A model generated the notes under the pieces. It was given only the letters and a program-made list of their open reading frames with translations, did no database searches and had not been told where the DNA came from. Shown one piece after another: positions 1 to 5,609 of a DNA stretch of 5,958 nucleotides. Within the stretch, counting starts at the first letter, position 1. Each line of letters starts with the position of its first letter. The stretch covers positions 1 to 5,958 of the forward strand of contig JALWEA010000003.1 in assembly GCA_027039465.1 (NCBI GenBank), given 5' to 3'. The stretch is from Calditrichia bacterium. GTDB lineage: Bacteria; Calditrichota; Calditrichia; Calditrichales; Calditrichaceae. The position numbers were made by a program, and so were the translations under genes.

Positions 1-180
1 TTGCGCCAAAGCCAATTTCATATTTTCGGCGGCATTAACATTACGGTATTTTTCGCTTAGAATTTTATTAATCGGGCGGCTCAATTGATTGATATGATAA
101 ATGGCAAAGCCAACCATAATGACGTTGGCCAAAATAATGATGGCGTAGCCCAAGGCGATTTTGTAACGTAAGCTTTTCAT
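1..180 (-). CDS. N-terminal fragment of a membrane sensor protein, probably a sensor histidine kinase (runs off the window)
   Basis: Sixty codons are visible, starting at the ATG at 180 and remaining open to base 1; the rest lies outside the window. A short basic start (MKSLRYK) precedes one hydrophobic membrane segment at about residues 8-29 (IALGYAIIILANVIMVGFAI). A predicted extracytoplasmic helix follows, containing INQLSRPINKILSEKYRNVNAAENM. This pattern of one membrane helix followed by a helical 'xxILxExYRxVxAAExM' sensor region is typical of KinB-like or NtrY-like histidine kinases with a four-helix-bundle periplasmic domain. No kinase, HAMP or PAS domain can be seen here, so the kinase assignment is inference; a methyl-accepting chemotaxis protein is an alternative. 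GGAAG about 7 bases before the ATG can serve as ribosome binding site. The gene lies 168 bases downstream of the RloB-like gene on the same strand and is probably a separate unit. Confidence 0.6.
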   Translation of the reverse strand, partial: MKSLRYKIALGYAIIILANVIMVGFAIYHINQLSRPINKILSEKYRNVNAAENMKLALAQ

Positions 181-301
181 TCAAAACTTCCGATTTTATC
201 GGACGAACCTTTAGAAATCCGTGTGCAAAAATCTTACCAACCCGGATATGAATTCTTTCGATAAAATATACTGAATTTCCATGATAAACTCTAATTACCT
301 T

Positions 302-313
302 TTTGATATCAAA
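302..313. promoter_or_regulatory. 12-bp perfect palindrome upstream of the sensor gene
   Basis: TTTGATATCAAA is a perfect palindrome lying between the end of the RloB-like gene and the start of the membrane sensor gene, about 120 bases before the sensor's ATG. It could be an operator for a dimeric regulator. It has no T-tract and no loop, so it does not look like a terminator. In A+T-rich DNA such a palindrome may also arise by chance. Confidence 0.2.
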
Positions 314-348
314 TATTAAATCAATGAATTAGAAAGGGTGGCTACACT

Positions 349-975
349 TTATTTTGATGAATTTGAATGTGATTCCGAAAGAAAAAAATCGATAATTTTA
401 ACAATCTCCGCCTTGGCTGATTGTACATTCTGGAAACTGAATTTGCCTAATTTATTGGCATTTGCGCAAGCTGTACTTTGGAATGGCTTTAATTTTACAT
501 AAATATCCGAATGTTTCTGTTTAAAATATCTTTCCGTTTTAGAATAATTTTTTAACCTTTTAAGATTTTTGAATTCACTTATCACTTCGGAACAATGAGA
601 AAAATATTTTGCAGTTTCTTTGAAGTGCAATAAAAACCAAAATTCCAAGCAGGGATTATTGAACAAAATCGTTATTTTTTCATTTTTCTTTGTTTCATCA
701 AAATATTTCCGTAGTTCATCAATTTGAGCGTCATGAATAATTGCATCCAAATCCAATAACAAAAAAACCCGATCATAATATCCGGCATTTTCCTTTGCCA
801 AACCAAACAATTCAGCCAATTTTTTCTTTTTAGGTAATTCCGGCTCGATATTGACTCTGGGTAATGTTTCATGGGTTTTCATTAACTGGAAATACCAAAC
901 TTCGGTTTTTCCGTCAACAATAACGGAATAAGACGATTTGATCTCTCTAATTTTACGGCGTTTCTGTCTCGGCAT
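349..975 (-). CDS. rloB: RloB/AbiLii-like protein, second component of an AbiL-type abortive infection system
   Basis: This 208-residue protein has the hallmarks of the RloB family. A basic N-terminus leads into the strand-loop SVIVDGKTEVWYF (residues 17-29), the TOPRIM-like GKTE..YF motif. Next come the acidic strand VFLLLDLDA (70-78, D75 and D77) and the family signature NNPCLEFWFLLHF (106-118). A C-terminal FQNVQ segment precedes the last helix. RloB proteins are thought to be nuclease-like effectors; they pair with an RloA ATPase in the lactococcal AbiL phage-abortive-infection system and near type I restriction loci. The ATG at 973-975 lies inside the end of the ATPase gene (23-base overlap), so translation is probably coupled. 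An oddity is Asp21 where family members usually have Glu in the (E)GxTE motif. The gene is strikingly A+T-rich compared with ahcY. Family assignment is firm; the biochemical activity is inferred. Confidence 0.88.
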   Translation of the reverse strand: MPRQKRRKIREIKSSYSVIVDGKTEVWYFQLMKTHETLPRVNIEPELPKKKKLAELFGLAKENAGYYDRVFLLLDLDAIIHDAQIDELRKYFDETKKNEKITILFNNPCLEFWFLLHFKETAKYFSHCSEVISEFKNLKRLKNYSKTERYFKQKHSDIYVKLKPFQSTACANANKLGKFSFQNVQSAKAEIVKIIDFFLSESHSNSSK

Positions 976-2272
976 TTTCCAATCCGAAATAATAATCTTT
1001 TAAATCGGGAGTTGCGCCCAACTTACCGATTTTATAGGCATTATAAATAGAACTGGTATTTCTTACAATCGAAGATTTGAAATCCGAAAGGGAAAACAGA
1101 TCGGTGGAACCATCTTCTTTATGTTCGGTGAACCAAATTACATCGTTCCGTAAAATATTCTTTTCCATAAGTAATTCTCTGAAATGGGTTGTAGCAATAA
1201 TTTGAGAGTTGCTTGCATTCACAAGAAAAGTAAGTAAAAAATGCTTGACCAAATCCGGATGCAATGAGGCTTCCAATTCATCAATGGCTAACAAATGGTT
1301 TTCTCGAAAAATCCAACTCAAAATCCCGCTCAATTCATAATAACGTTTTGTGCCTGCCGATTCTTCTTCTAAAGATAAAAGATATTTTTTGGTTCCCAAA
1401 GAATGTTGGAGATAGATCTCTTTAAAATCAATTTTCCCGTTTTTTCTTAATTCATCGTATTTCTCATCGGTAATTGGTACCAATTTCGCTAATTTATCCA
1501 TATCTTTTTGATTAACAGGAAAACTTTCTTTTTTGATTTGTATGTCGGAAATGCCAAAATCCGCTTTTTTCAAAATTTCAACAATATGTTCTTTTTCAAT
1601 TTCATGCTTTTCAATTAAATTTGATACAAACGGATAAAGGGAAGTTTTGGGTTTAATGATCGGCCTAAAATATTCATTAAACCAATTTACAACTTCCTTC
1701 ATCTCAAAAGATTCGACATTGCTTTTTAAATAGCTCCCCAAAACCGTATTATTCCAGAGAGTATTACCGATCAGAATGGCCTTGCTTTCTTTTGATATTT
1801 TTATTTTAGGGCCAAAATTGATAATCGCTAATTGTTTTTCCAAATTCGTTGTTCGTTTGTAAACCAGCGCTTTGTTCGGATTGAAAAAGAACAACGTTTC
1901 GTTTACAATTGCATTTTTATTTAGCTCCACTTGGTAAAAATATTTTATCTTATTTTGAATGAACTCCAAAGTAAATTTGGTATTTTCGGTTCTGCTAATT
2001 TTGTCAAATAAAAACGGTTCGAATTCGAACGAATCGGTTTTTTTATTTAACGGTTTAACAACCAATCTTCTCAAGAAATCAAGAGCCAATAGAATATTCG
2101 TTTTCCCCGAAGCATTAGGTCCGTAAATGAGACCCAATTTTAACAGACGTAAATTTTCTTTTGGTTGTCTGATGTAATACTCTTCCAAGTCGTTTGATTT
2201 TGTTGCTTCAAAAGACAGCGTTATTTTTTCTTTAATGGATCTGAAATTTTCTACTGAAAAATTTATTATCAT
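953..2272 (-). CDS. rloA: AAA/ABC-type ATPase, RloA/AbiLi-like, first component of an AbiL-type abortive infection system
   Basis: This 439-residue ATPase belongs to the OLD/SMC-like AAA_15/AAA_21 group. It starts with the typical MIINFSVENFRSIKEKITLSF strand pair. Further motifs are Walker A GPNASGKT (51-58), an ABC-signature-like ESAGTKR (304-310), Walker B with the catalytic pair LLAIDE (327-332, D331 and E332) followed by the D-loop region EASLHPD, and the switch histidine in IIATTH (H363). It ends with the family's YKIGKLGATPDL tail. No nuclease domain is fused, so the effector role is likely left to RloB, whose gene overlaps its 3' end. In such pairs the ATPase is believed to sense infection and control the partner; that is family knowledge, not visible here. 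The start is the ATG at 2270-2272 with AAGGG 10 bases upstream. A candidate promoter at 2306-2335 and the upstream ahcY terminator make this a self-contained two-gene operon. Confidence 0.9.
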   Translation of the reverse strand: MIINFSVENFRSIKEKITLSFEATKSNDLEEYYIRQPKENLRLLKLGLIYGPNASGKTNILLALDFLRRLVVKPLNKKTDSFEFEPFLFDKISRTENTKFTLEFIQNKIKYFYQVELNKNAIVNETLFFFNPNKALVYKRTTNLEKQLAIINFGPKIKISKESKAILIGNTLWNNTVLGSYLKSNVESFEMKEVVNWFNEYFRPIIKPKTSLYPFVSNLIEKHEIEKEHIVEILKKADFGISDIQIKKESFPVNQKDMDKLAKLVPITDEKYDELRKNGKIDFKEIYLQHSLGTKKYLLSLEEESAGTKRYYELSGILSWIFRENHLLAIDELEASLHPDLVKHFLLTFLVNASNSQIIATTHFRELLMEKNILRNDVIWFTEHKEDGSTDLFSLSDFKSSIVRNTSSIYNAYKIGKLGATPDLKDYYFGLENAETETP

Positions 2273-2305
2273 GGCCTATTTACCCTTATTTTTGCAATTC
2301 TTTTA

Positions 2306-2335
2306 CAAATATAAACATAAATCTTCCAAATCAAA
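2306..2335 (-). promoter_or_regulatory. Candidate Bacteroidetes-type promoter for the ATPase/RloB operon
   Basis: On the minus strand TTTG (2335-2332) is followed after 18 bases by TATATTTG (2313-2306). This matches the Bacteroidetes housekeeping promoter pattern, TTTG at -33 and TAnnTTTG at -7. It lies 33 bases before the ATPase ATG and just beyond the ahcY terminator, where a promoter is expected. The region is A+T-rich, so a chance match cannot be excluded. Confidence 0.45.
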
Positions 2336-2347
2336 AATTATTTCAAC

Positions 2348-2380
2348 AAAAAAAAAGGCTGCCCCATTTGAAGCAGCCTT
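2348..2380 (-). terminator. Rho-independent terminator of ahcY
   Basis: A perfect 8-bp stem, AAGGCTGC (2355-2362) with GCAGCCTT (2373-2380), encloses a 10-base loop. On the minus strand it is followed by nine T residues (A run at 2348-2356, overlapping the stem base). It sits 30 bases after the ahcY stop codon and before the ATPase promoter, so it separates ahcY from the defence operon. Confidence 0.93.
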
Positions 2381-2410
2381 CCTCATCTCTTAATTTATTT
2401 TAGACTAAAC

Positions 2411-3667
2411 TTAAGTTCCCATTTCCCATGAAGAGAGATAATGTTTCTGCTCTTCCGTCAATTCGTCAATATCCAACCCCATGGTTTCCAACTTGGTTTT
2501 GGCAATCCATTGCTCGATTTCGTGCGGTACATTGTGTACGGCTACTTCCAAATCGTGTTGGATGATGTACTCGGTACTTAAAGCCTGCGTGGCAAAACTC
2601 ATATCCATGACACTGGCGGGATGACCTTCGGCTGCGGCCAAATTAATCAAACGTCCTTGCGCCAGCAAAAAGATGCGTCGACCGTCCGGCATGACATATT
2701 CATCCACATTATTGCGTACGTTTTCGTGTTTCTCTTTGGCCAGCGCTTCCAGATCTTCAATATTAATTTCTACGTTGAAATGACCGCTGTTGGCCACAAT
2801 CGCACCGTCCTTCATTAACTCAAAATGCTCTTTGCGCAATACGTGAATATCACCGGTAATGGTAACAAACAAATCGCCGATTTTTGCCGCCTCGTTCATG
2901 GGCATCACCCAGAACCCGTCCATGGCTGCTTCCAGGGCTTTAATGGGATCCACTTCGGTTACGATGACATTGGCGCCCATCCCTTTCATGCGCATGGCAA
3001 AGCCCTTGCCGCACCAGCCGTAACCGGCAACAACTACCTTTTTACCGGCAATTAAAAAATCCGTAGCACGAATAATGCCGTCCACCGTGGATTGGCCCGT
3101 TCCATAGCGATTGTCAAACAAATATTTGGTTTGCGCATCATTCACGGCAAACACCGGAATTTTGAGCGCCCCGTCCTGGTGCATGGCGCGCAAGCGAATG
3201 ATTCCGGTGGTGGTTTCTTCCATGGAACCGCGGACATTTTTCAGCTTTTCGGGATATTCGGCATGCAATGTGGAAACCAAATCAGCGCCGTCATCCATGG
3301 TTACCTGCGGATCGTGTTCGATCGCTTTGCGAATATGTTCGTAGTAGGTTTTGTGGTCTTCACCGCGAATGGCAAAAACCGAAATGCCGTAATCGCGGAC
3401 TAAAGAAGCCGCCACGTCATCCTGGGTACTTAAAGGATTGGAAGCCACCAAAATCAAATCGGCGCCTCCGGCTTTGAGTGTACGCGCCAAATTGGCCGTT
3501 TCGGCCGTTACGTGCAGACAGGCGGACATACGTTTTCCGGCCAAAGGTTTTTCCTTTTCAAACCTTTCGCGAATTTTACGCAAAACAGGCATGTCGTTAT
3601 TGGCCCATTCAATACGTTTTTTCCCTTGATCGGCCAAATTAATATCTTTAATATGATGTTCTACCAT
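2411..3667 (-). CDS. ahcY: S-adenosylhomocysteine hydrolase (adenosylhomocysteinase), short form
   Basis: This cytoplasmic, NAD-dependent enzyme of the activated-methyl cycle reversibly splits S-adenosylhomocysteine into adenosine and homocysteine, relieving product inhibition of methyltransferases. The 418-residue protein is complete. Substrate-site residues align with the human enzyme: H52 (CLHVTAET), STQDD (80-84), D126 (DDGADL), E151 (EETTTG), K181 and D185 (TKYLFDN), and H296 (SGHFNVE). The NAD-binding loop is GYGWCGKG (215-222). The protein lacks the roughly 40-residue insert and the C-terminal KPDHYRY tail of the long eukaryote-like form. It ends YLSSWEMGT, as in the short archaeal/Thermotoga-type enzymes. 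The start is the ATG at 3665-3667 with AAAGGAG five bases upstream. The gene ends in a strong terminator. Upstream on the same strand lies a sigma factor-methyltransferase fusion, 287 bases from its start, with no terminator seen between them. Confidence 0.97.
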   Translation of the reverse strand: MVEHHIKDINLADQGKKRIEWANNDMPVLRKIRERFEKEKPLAGKRMSACLHVTAETANLARTLKAGGADLILVASNPLSTQDDVAASLVRDYGISVFAIRGEDHKTYYEHIRKAIEHDPQVTMDDGADLVSTLHAEYPEKLKNVRGSMEETTTGIIRLRAMHQDGALKIPVFAVNDAQTKYLFDNRYGTGQSTVDGIIRATDFLIAGKKVVVAGYGWCGKGFAMRMKGMGANVIVTEVDPIKALEAAMDGFWVMPMNEAAKIGDLFVTITGDIHVLRKEHFELMKDGAIVANSGHFNVEINIEDLEALAKEKHENVRNNVDEYVMPDGRRIFLLAQGRLINLAAAEGHPASVMDMSFATQALSTEYIIQHDLEVAVHNVPHEIEQWIAKTKLETMGLDIDELTEEQKHYLSSWEMGT

Positions 3668-3672
3668 TTGTG

Positions 3673-3679
3673 CTCCTTT
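3673..3679 (-). promoter_or_regulatory. ahcY: Strong ribosome binding site of ahcY
   Basis: AAAGGAG on the minus strand lies five bases before the ATG at 3667. It is a near-ideal Shine-Dalgarno sequence that fixes the ahcY start and suggests high translation. Confidence 0.9.
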
Positions 3680-3706
3680 CGGTATTTTGTTTGGATTTGC
3701 TTTTCG

Positions 3707-3730
3707 TTGATTGGTTGATTGGTTGAATGG
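3707..3730. repeat. Octamer tandem repeat upstream of ahcY
   Basis: Three adjacent 8-base units are present: TTGATTGG (3707-3714), TTGATTGG (3715-3722) and TTGAATGG (3723-3730). The complementary theme (AACCAATCAACCATTCAACC) recurs at 5861-5881, beyond the sigma-methyltransferase gene, in the opposite orientation. Confidence 0.7.
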
Positions 3731-3749
3731 GAAAATGGTTAAGGGTTGA

Positions 3750-3782
3750 GGGAAAATCGTTATTCGTATATCCGTTATTCGT
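3750..3782 (-). repeat. Left copy of a 33-base inverted repeat flanking the sigma-methyltransferase gene
   Basis: Read on the minus strand this copy starts ACGAATAACGGATATACGAA and ends GATTTTCCC. It matches 5816-5848 on the plus strand at 32 of 33 positions, the difference being one A/T change. The pair brackets the sigma-methyltransferase gene. The surrounding bases (3775-3805) are further degenerate ATTCGTA-like units. Confidence 0.75.
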
Positions 3783-3899
3783 GATTCGTAACTCGTAATT
3801 CATTCAATAATTCCTGCACTAACTTCGACATTGAAGCCGTTTCAAATTCCCGATTCCAATTAAAAAATACCTCGATTTTTTGCCCTTAACCATTTATTT

Positions 3900-3964
3900 C
3901 CTTTTTCCTTTTTCCTTTTTCTTTTGTCATTTGTCTTTTGTCATTTGTCATTTGTCATTTGTCA
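3900..3964. repeat. Heptamer tandem repeat tract running into the 3' end of the sigma-methyltransferase gene
   Basis: Three CCTTTTT heptads (3900-3920) are followed, after two bases, by six TTTGTCA units (3923-3964), the second with a final T instead of A. On the minus strand the latter read TGACAAA. The stop codon (TGA, 3955-3957) and last residues of the sigma-methyltransferase gene lie inside the array. No hairpin terminator is visible after this gene. Confidence 0.8.
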
Positions 3965-5148
3965 TTTTTTTGGTAAATCTGCGCATAAACCGGAATCTCT
4001 TCCGCAGAATTCCAATGAGTGCTCCAAACCAATTTCAAGTGCGCCGCTTTGGCCCAGCGTTCCACTAAATCCGGTGGAAATCCCAGCCATAAATCGTGCA
4101 TAGTATCGGCCAATTGCTTATTTCCGTGACGGTCAAAATCCACAACAATCAAATTTCCATTTTCCCGCAAAACACGTGCGGCTTCGGCAAGCCACAGTTC
4201 CGGACGCGTCAGGTGATGTAATACCAGCGTGGCAAATGTGACATCCACGCTTTCATTTTTTAAACAAAGCCGACGAATGTCGCCTCTGACAATAAGAAGT
4301 TTCTCCAGGCCCAATTGAAATCGCATCTGCTTGAGTCGTTTGACCATCTGCGCATTGATTTCGACCGCTACGACATTTCCGGCACGAAGGGCCGCTCTAA
4401 CGGCCACCATGCCCGTTCCGCTACCCGCATCCAGCACCGTTTTATTTTCTAACGAACCGAGCTTTTGAAAGATTTGCATTAAACGCTCTTCCGGGAAAAA
4501 TCGCTTTCGCAAGGAATCCCATTGATGACGGATATCGGAAAAGAAACGTTGACTGTTTTTTTGAGCCTGCAGAAGGATGTCGCCGTAAACCGTGACATCC
4601 GAGACAAAACGAAGCAGGTCTTCCACCGGCAAGCGACTGGGATTGCGCCGAACCCAATCCGGCAAAAAATACAATTGGTAATGCCGTTTTAAATTTTCCC
4701 TGGCCCGACCCAACAAGCTGGTCACGGCCGAAACGCTCAAATTAAATTCCTTTGCCAACGAATCATAATCAAGCCCGTCCAATTCCCGGCGCAGCAAAAC
4801 TTGTCGTTGTCTGTCCGGCAAGGCATTTAAGGCAAATTCGATGGCTTCGTCACCAAAGGACCATTTGGGATCCGCGGACTTTTCTTTTTGATCGTCGAAC
4901 GGAATAAACATTCTCCGTTTGGAATCTCTGAAAAAATTTATGACCCGATTACGGGTTACGGTCATCAGCCATGCTTTCAAAGAACGTTGTGTATCCAAAG
5001 TGTCTATATGCTGCAAAACTTTCAGATAGACTTCCTGAAACAGATCTCCGGCAATTTCACCGTCGCCTACCGCGCGCTTCAGGTAGCCGTAAACTTCTCC
5101 CTGATACGAAAGCAGTTCCTGCCATATTTTTTGCGCATTCTTATTCAT
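3955..5148 (-). CDS. ECF-type sigma-70 factor fused to a SAM-dependent methyltransferase domain
   Basis: The 397-residue protein has two modules (numbered from the ATG at 5148). Residues about 22-79 are sigma region 2, with DLFQEVYLKVLQ and AWLMTVTRNRVINFFRDSKRR. Residues 106-157 are sigma region 4, with ALPDRQRQVLLRRELDG and helix-turn-helix YDSLAKEFNLSVSAVTSLL. A linker (about 160-235, including FFSDIRHQWDSLRKRFFPEE) leads to a class I methyltransferase. Its motif I is LDAGSGTG (239-246), with acidic E263 ending strand 2, GDIR (D290), and VDVTFATLVLHHL, RVLRENGNLIVVDF and a late WLGFPP..VERWAKAAHL segment. Linker and C-terminal motifs resemble the methyltransferase half of ArsR-methyltransferase fusions. 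No anti-sigma gene is adjacent; the methyltransferase may act as the regulatory domain, perhaps sensing SAM or SAH, since ahcY lies just downstream. That role and any methylation substrate are inference. The GTG at 5154 would add two residues but falls within the apparent ribosome binding site. Confidence 0.92.
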   Translation of the reverse strand: MNKNAQKIWQELLSYQGEVYGYLKRAVGDGEIAGDLFQEVYLKVLQHIDTLDTQRSLKAWLMTVTRNRVINFFRDSKRRMFIPFDDQKEKSADPKWSFGDEAIEFALNALPDRQRQVLLRRELDGLDYDSLAKEFNLSVSAVTSLLGRARENLKRHYQLYFLPDWVRRNPSRLPVEDLLRFVSDVTVYGDILLQAQKNSQRFFSDIRHQWDSLRKRFFPEERLMQIFQKLGSLENKTVLDAGSGTGMVAVRAALRAGNVVAVEINAQMVKRLKQMRFQLGLEKLLIVRGDIRRLCLKNESVDVTFATLVLHHLTRPELWLAEAARVLRENGNLIVVDFDRHGNKQLADTMHDLWLGFPPDLVERWAKAAHLKLVWSTHWNSAEEIPVYAQIYQKNDK

Positions 5149-5151
5149 ATA

Positions 5152-5156
5152 CACCT
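5152..5156 (-). promoter_or_regulatory. Ribosome binding site that decides the start of the sigma-methyltransferase gene
   Basis: AGGTG on the minus strand lies three bases before the ATG at 5146-5148 (five bases after its AGG core). The in-frame GTG at 5152-5154 is part of this motif and has no Shine-Dalgarno sequence of its own in the 20 bases upstream. The ATG is therefore preferred. Confidence 0.6.
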
Positions 5157-5190
5157 GAAAGTCAATTTTCTTTCGGTCGATTGAAAAAAG

Positions 5191-5218
5191 TTAAAGATGA
5201 AAGATTAAAGATGAAAGA
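5191..5218. repeat. Heptamer tandem repeat just upstream of the sigma-methyltransferase gene
   Basis: Four 7-base units alternate TTAAAGA, TGAAAGA, TTAAAGA, TGAAAGA, followed by TAAAGG. The tract begins 43 bases before the ATG at 5148, so it would lie in the leader or promoter region. Its 7-base period matches the tract at the gene's 3' end, and the purine-rich strand is opposite there. Confidence 0.75.
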
Positions 5219-5318
5219 TAAAGGTTTGAGTAGTCGGATCACGAGGTATTGGTGGGCCAGGAACCATGGCATGCGCCATGAATCAATTGGGAATTAGGAA
5301 CTGTTGCGGCAACCGTGT

Positions 5319-5415
5319 CTCGATACGATCCCGCTGGCGCGGTCTCTACTCGACAACCGGTTGCCTTTTACCGCGTCCGGTTCCCGAGTAGTCCCGAGAA
5401 TTGGGGCGTATCGAG
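5319..5415. repeat. Nested inverted repeat, about 97-base hairpin element
   Basis: Three nested pairs of arms are perfect complements: CTCGATACG (5319-5327) with CGTATCGAG (5407-5415), CTACTCG (5346-5352) with CGAGTAG (5385-5391), and AACCGG (5355-5360) with CCGGTT (5377-5382). The inner two stack with a 2x2 internal loop into a 13-bp stem with a 16-base loop. A competing pair, GGCAACCG (5308-5315) with CGGTTGCC (5358-5365), shares bases with the inner stem. This suggests a dispersed palindromic repeat (REP- or MITE-like) or a structured transcript. Confidence 0.65.
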
Positions 5416-5452
5416 GGACGGAGGCGCCACAACATGTCAATATTAGGAAGCT

Positions 5453-5471
5453 TGCGACGGAAGCAATCCCT
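5453..5471. repeat. Short dispersed repeat, first copy (direct and inverted relatives downstream)
   Basis: TGCGACGGAAGCAATCCCT recurs in altered form at 5702-5724 (TGCGACGGAA, then a few bases, AATCCCT). Its AGCAATCCCT end (5462-5471) recurs inverted as AGGGATTGCT at 5745-5754, followed by TTCGCAATGACAG at 5778-5790. This resembles the 'agcaatccct ... tcgcaatgaca' family of intergenic repeats seen in many bacterial genomes. Confidence 0.55.
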
Positions 5472-5479
5472 TTCAAAGA

Positions 5480-5491
5480 AGAACCGGTTCT
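5480..5491. repeat. 12-bp perfect palindrome
   Basis: AGAACCGGTTCT is a perfect 12-bp palindrome within the repeat-rich region. It may be an operator half-site pair or part of a repeat element; nothing else supports either role. Confidence 0.3.
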
Positions 5492-5582
5492 GAACATTGT
5501 TAAGGATTGCCACGTACCGATAAATCAGGGCTACTGTTAACATAATTAGGTTCGCAAGTTCTTTATTCCAACCCATCCCCAG

Positions 5583-5609
5583 CCCTTCCCTACGAATCGT
5601 AGGGAAGGG
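5583..5609. repeat. Perfect 13-bp inverted repeat (hairpin)
   Basis: CCCTTCCCTACGA (5583-5595) and TCGTAGGGAAGGG (5597-5609) are perfect complements separated by a single A. The stem would be very stable, but no T-tract follows on either strand, so it is not a typical intrinsic terminator. It is more likely part of a dispersed palindromic element. Confidence 0.7.

Noticed and set aside
211..282. 23-codon minus-strand frame (MEIQYILSKEFISGLVRFLH...) between RloB and the sensor gene
   Set aside because: It reads plausibly but is very short, has no clear Shine-Dalgarno sequence and no recognisable family; chance is the simpler explanation.
2621..3629. Several plus-strand open frames opposite ahcY
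   Set aside because: They are antisense shadows of a highly conserved enzyme gene and show no protein family features of their own.
3668..3954. SAH or SAM riboswitch in the ahcY leader
   Set aside because: I looked for the G+C-rich SAH riboswitch core and for SAM riboswitch helices. The leader is A+T-rich and made of octamer, heptamer and ATTCGTA-like repeats, with no matching structure. A covariance-model search would settle this.
3900..3964. CRISPR-like array
   Set aside because: The units are 7 bases long and directly adjacent without spacers, so this is a simple tandem repeat.
5583..5609. Intrinsic terminator
   Set aside because: The stem is strong but neither strand has a T-tract after it, and no gene ends nearby.
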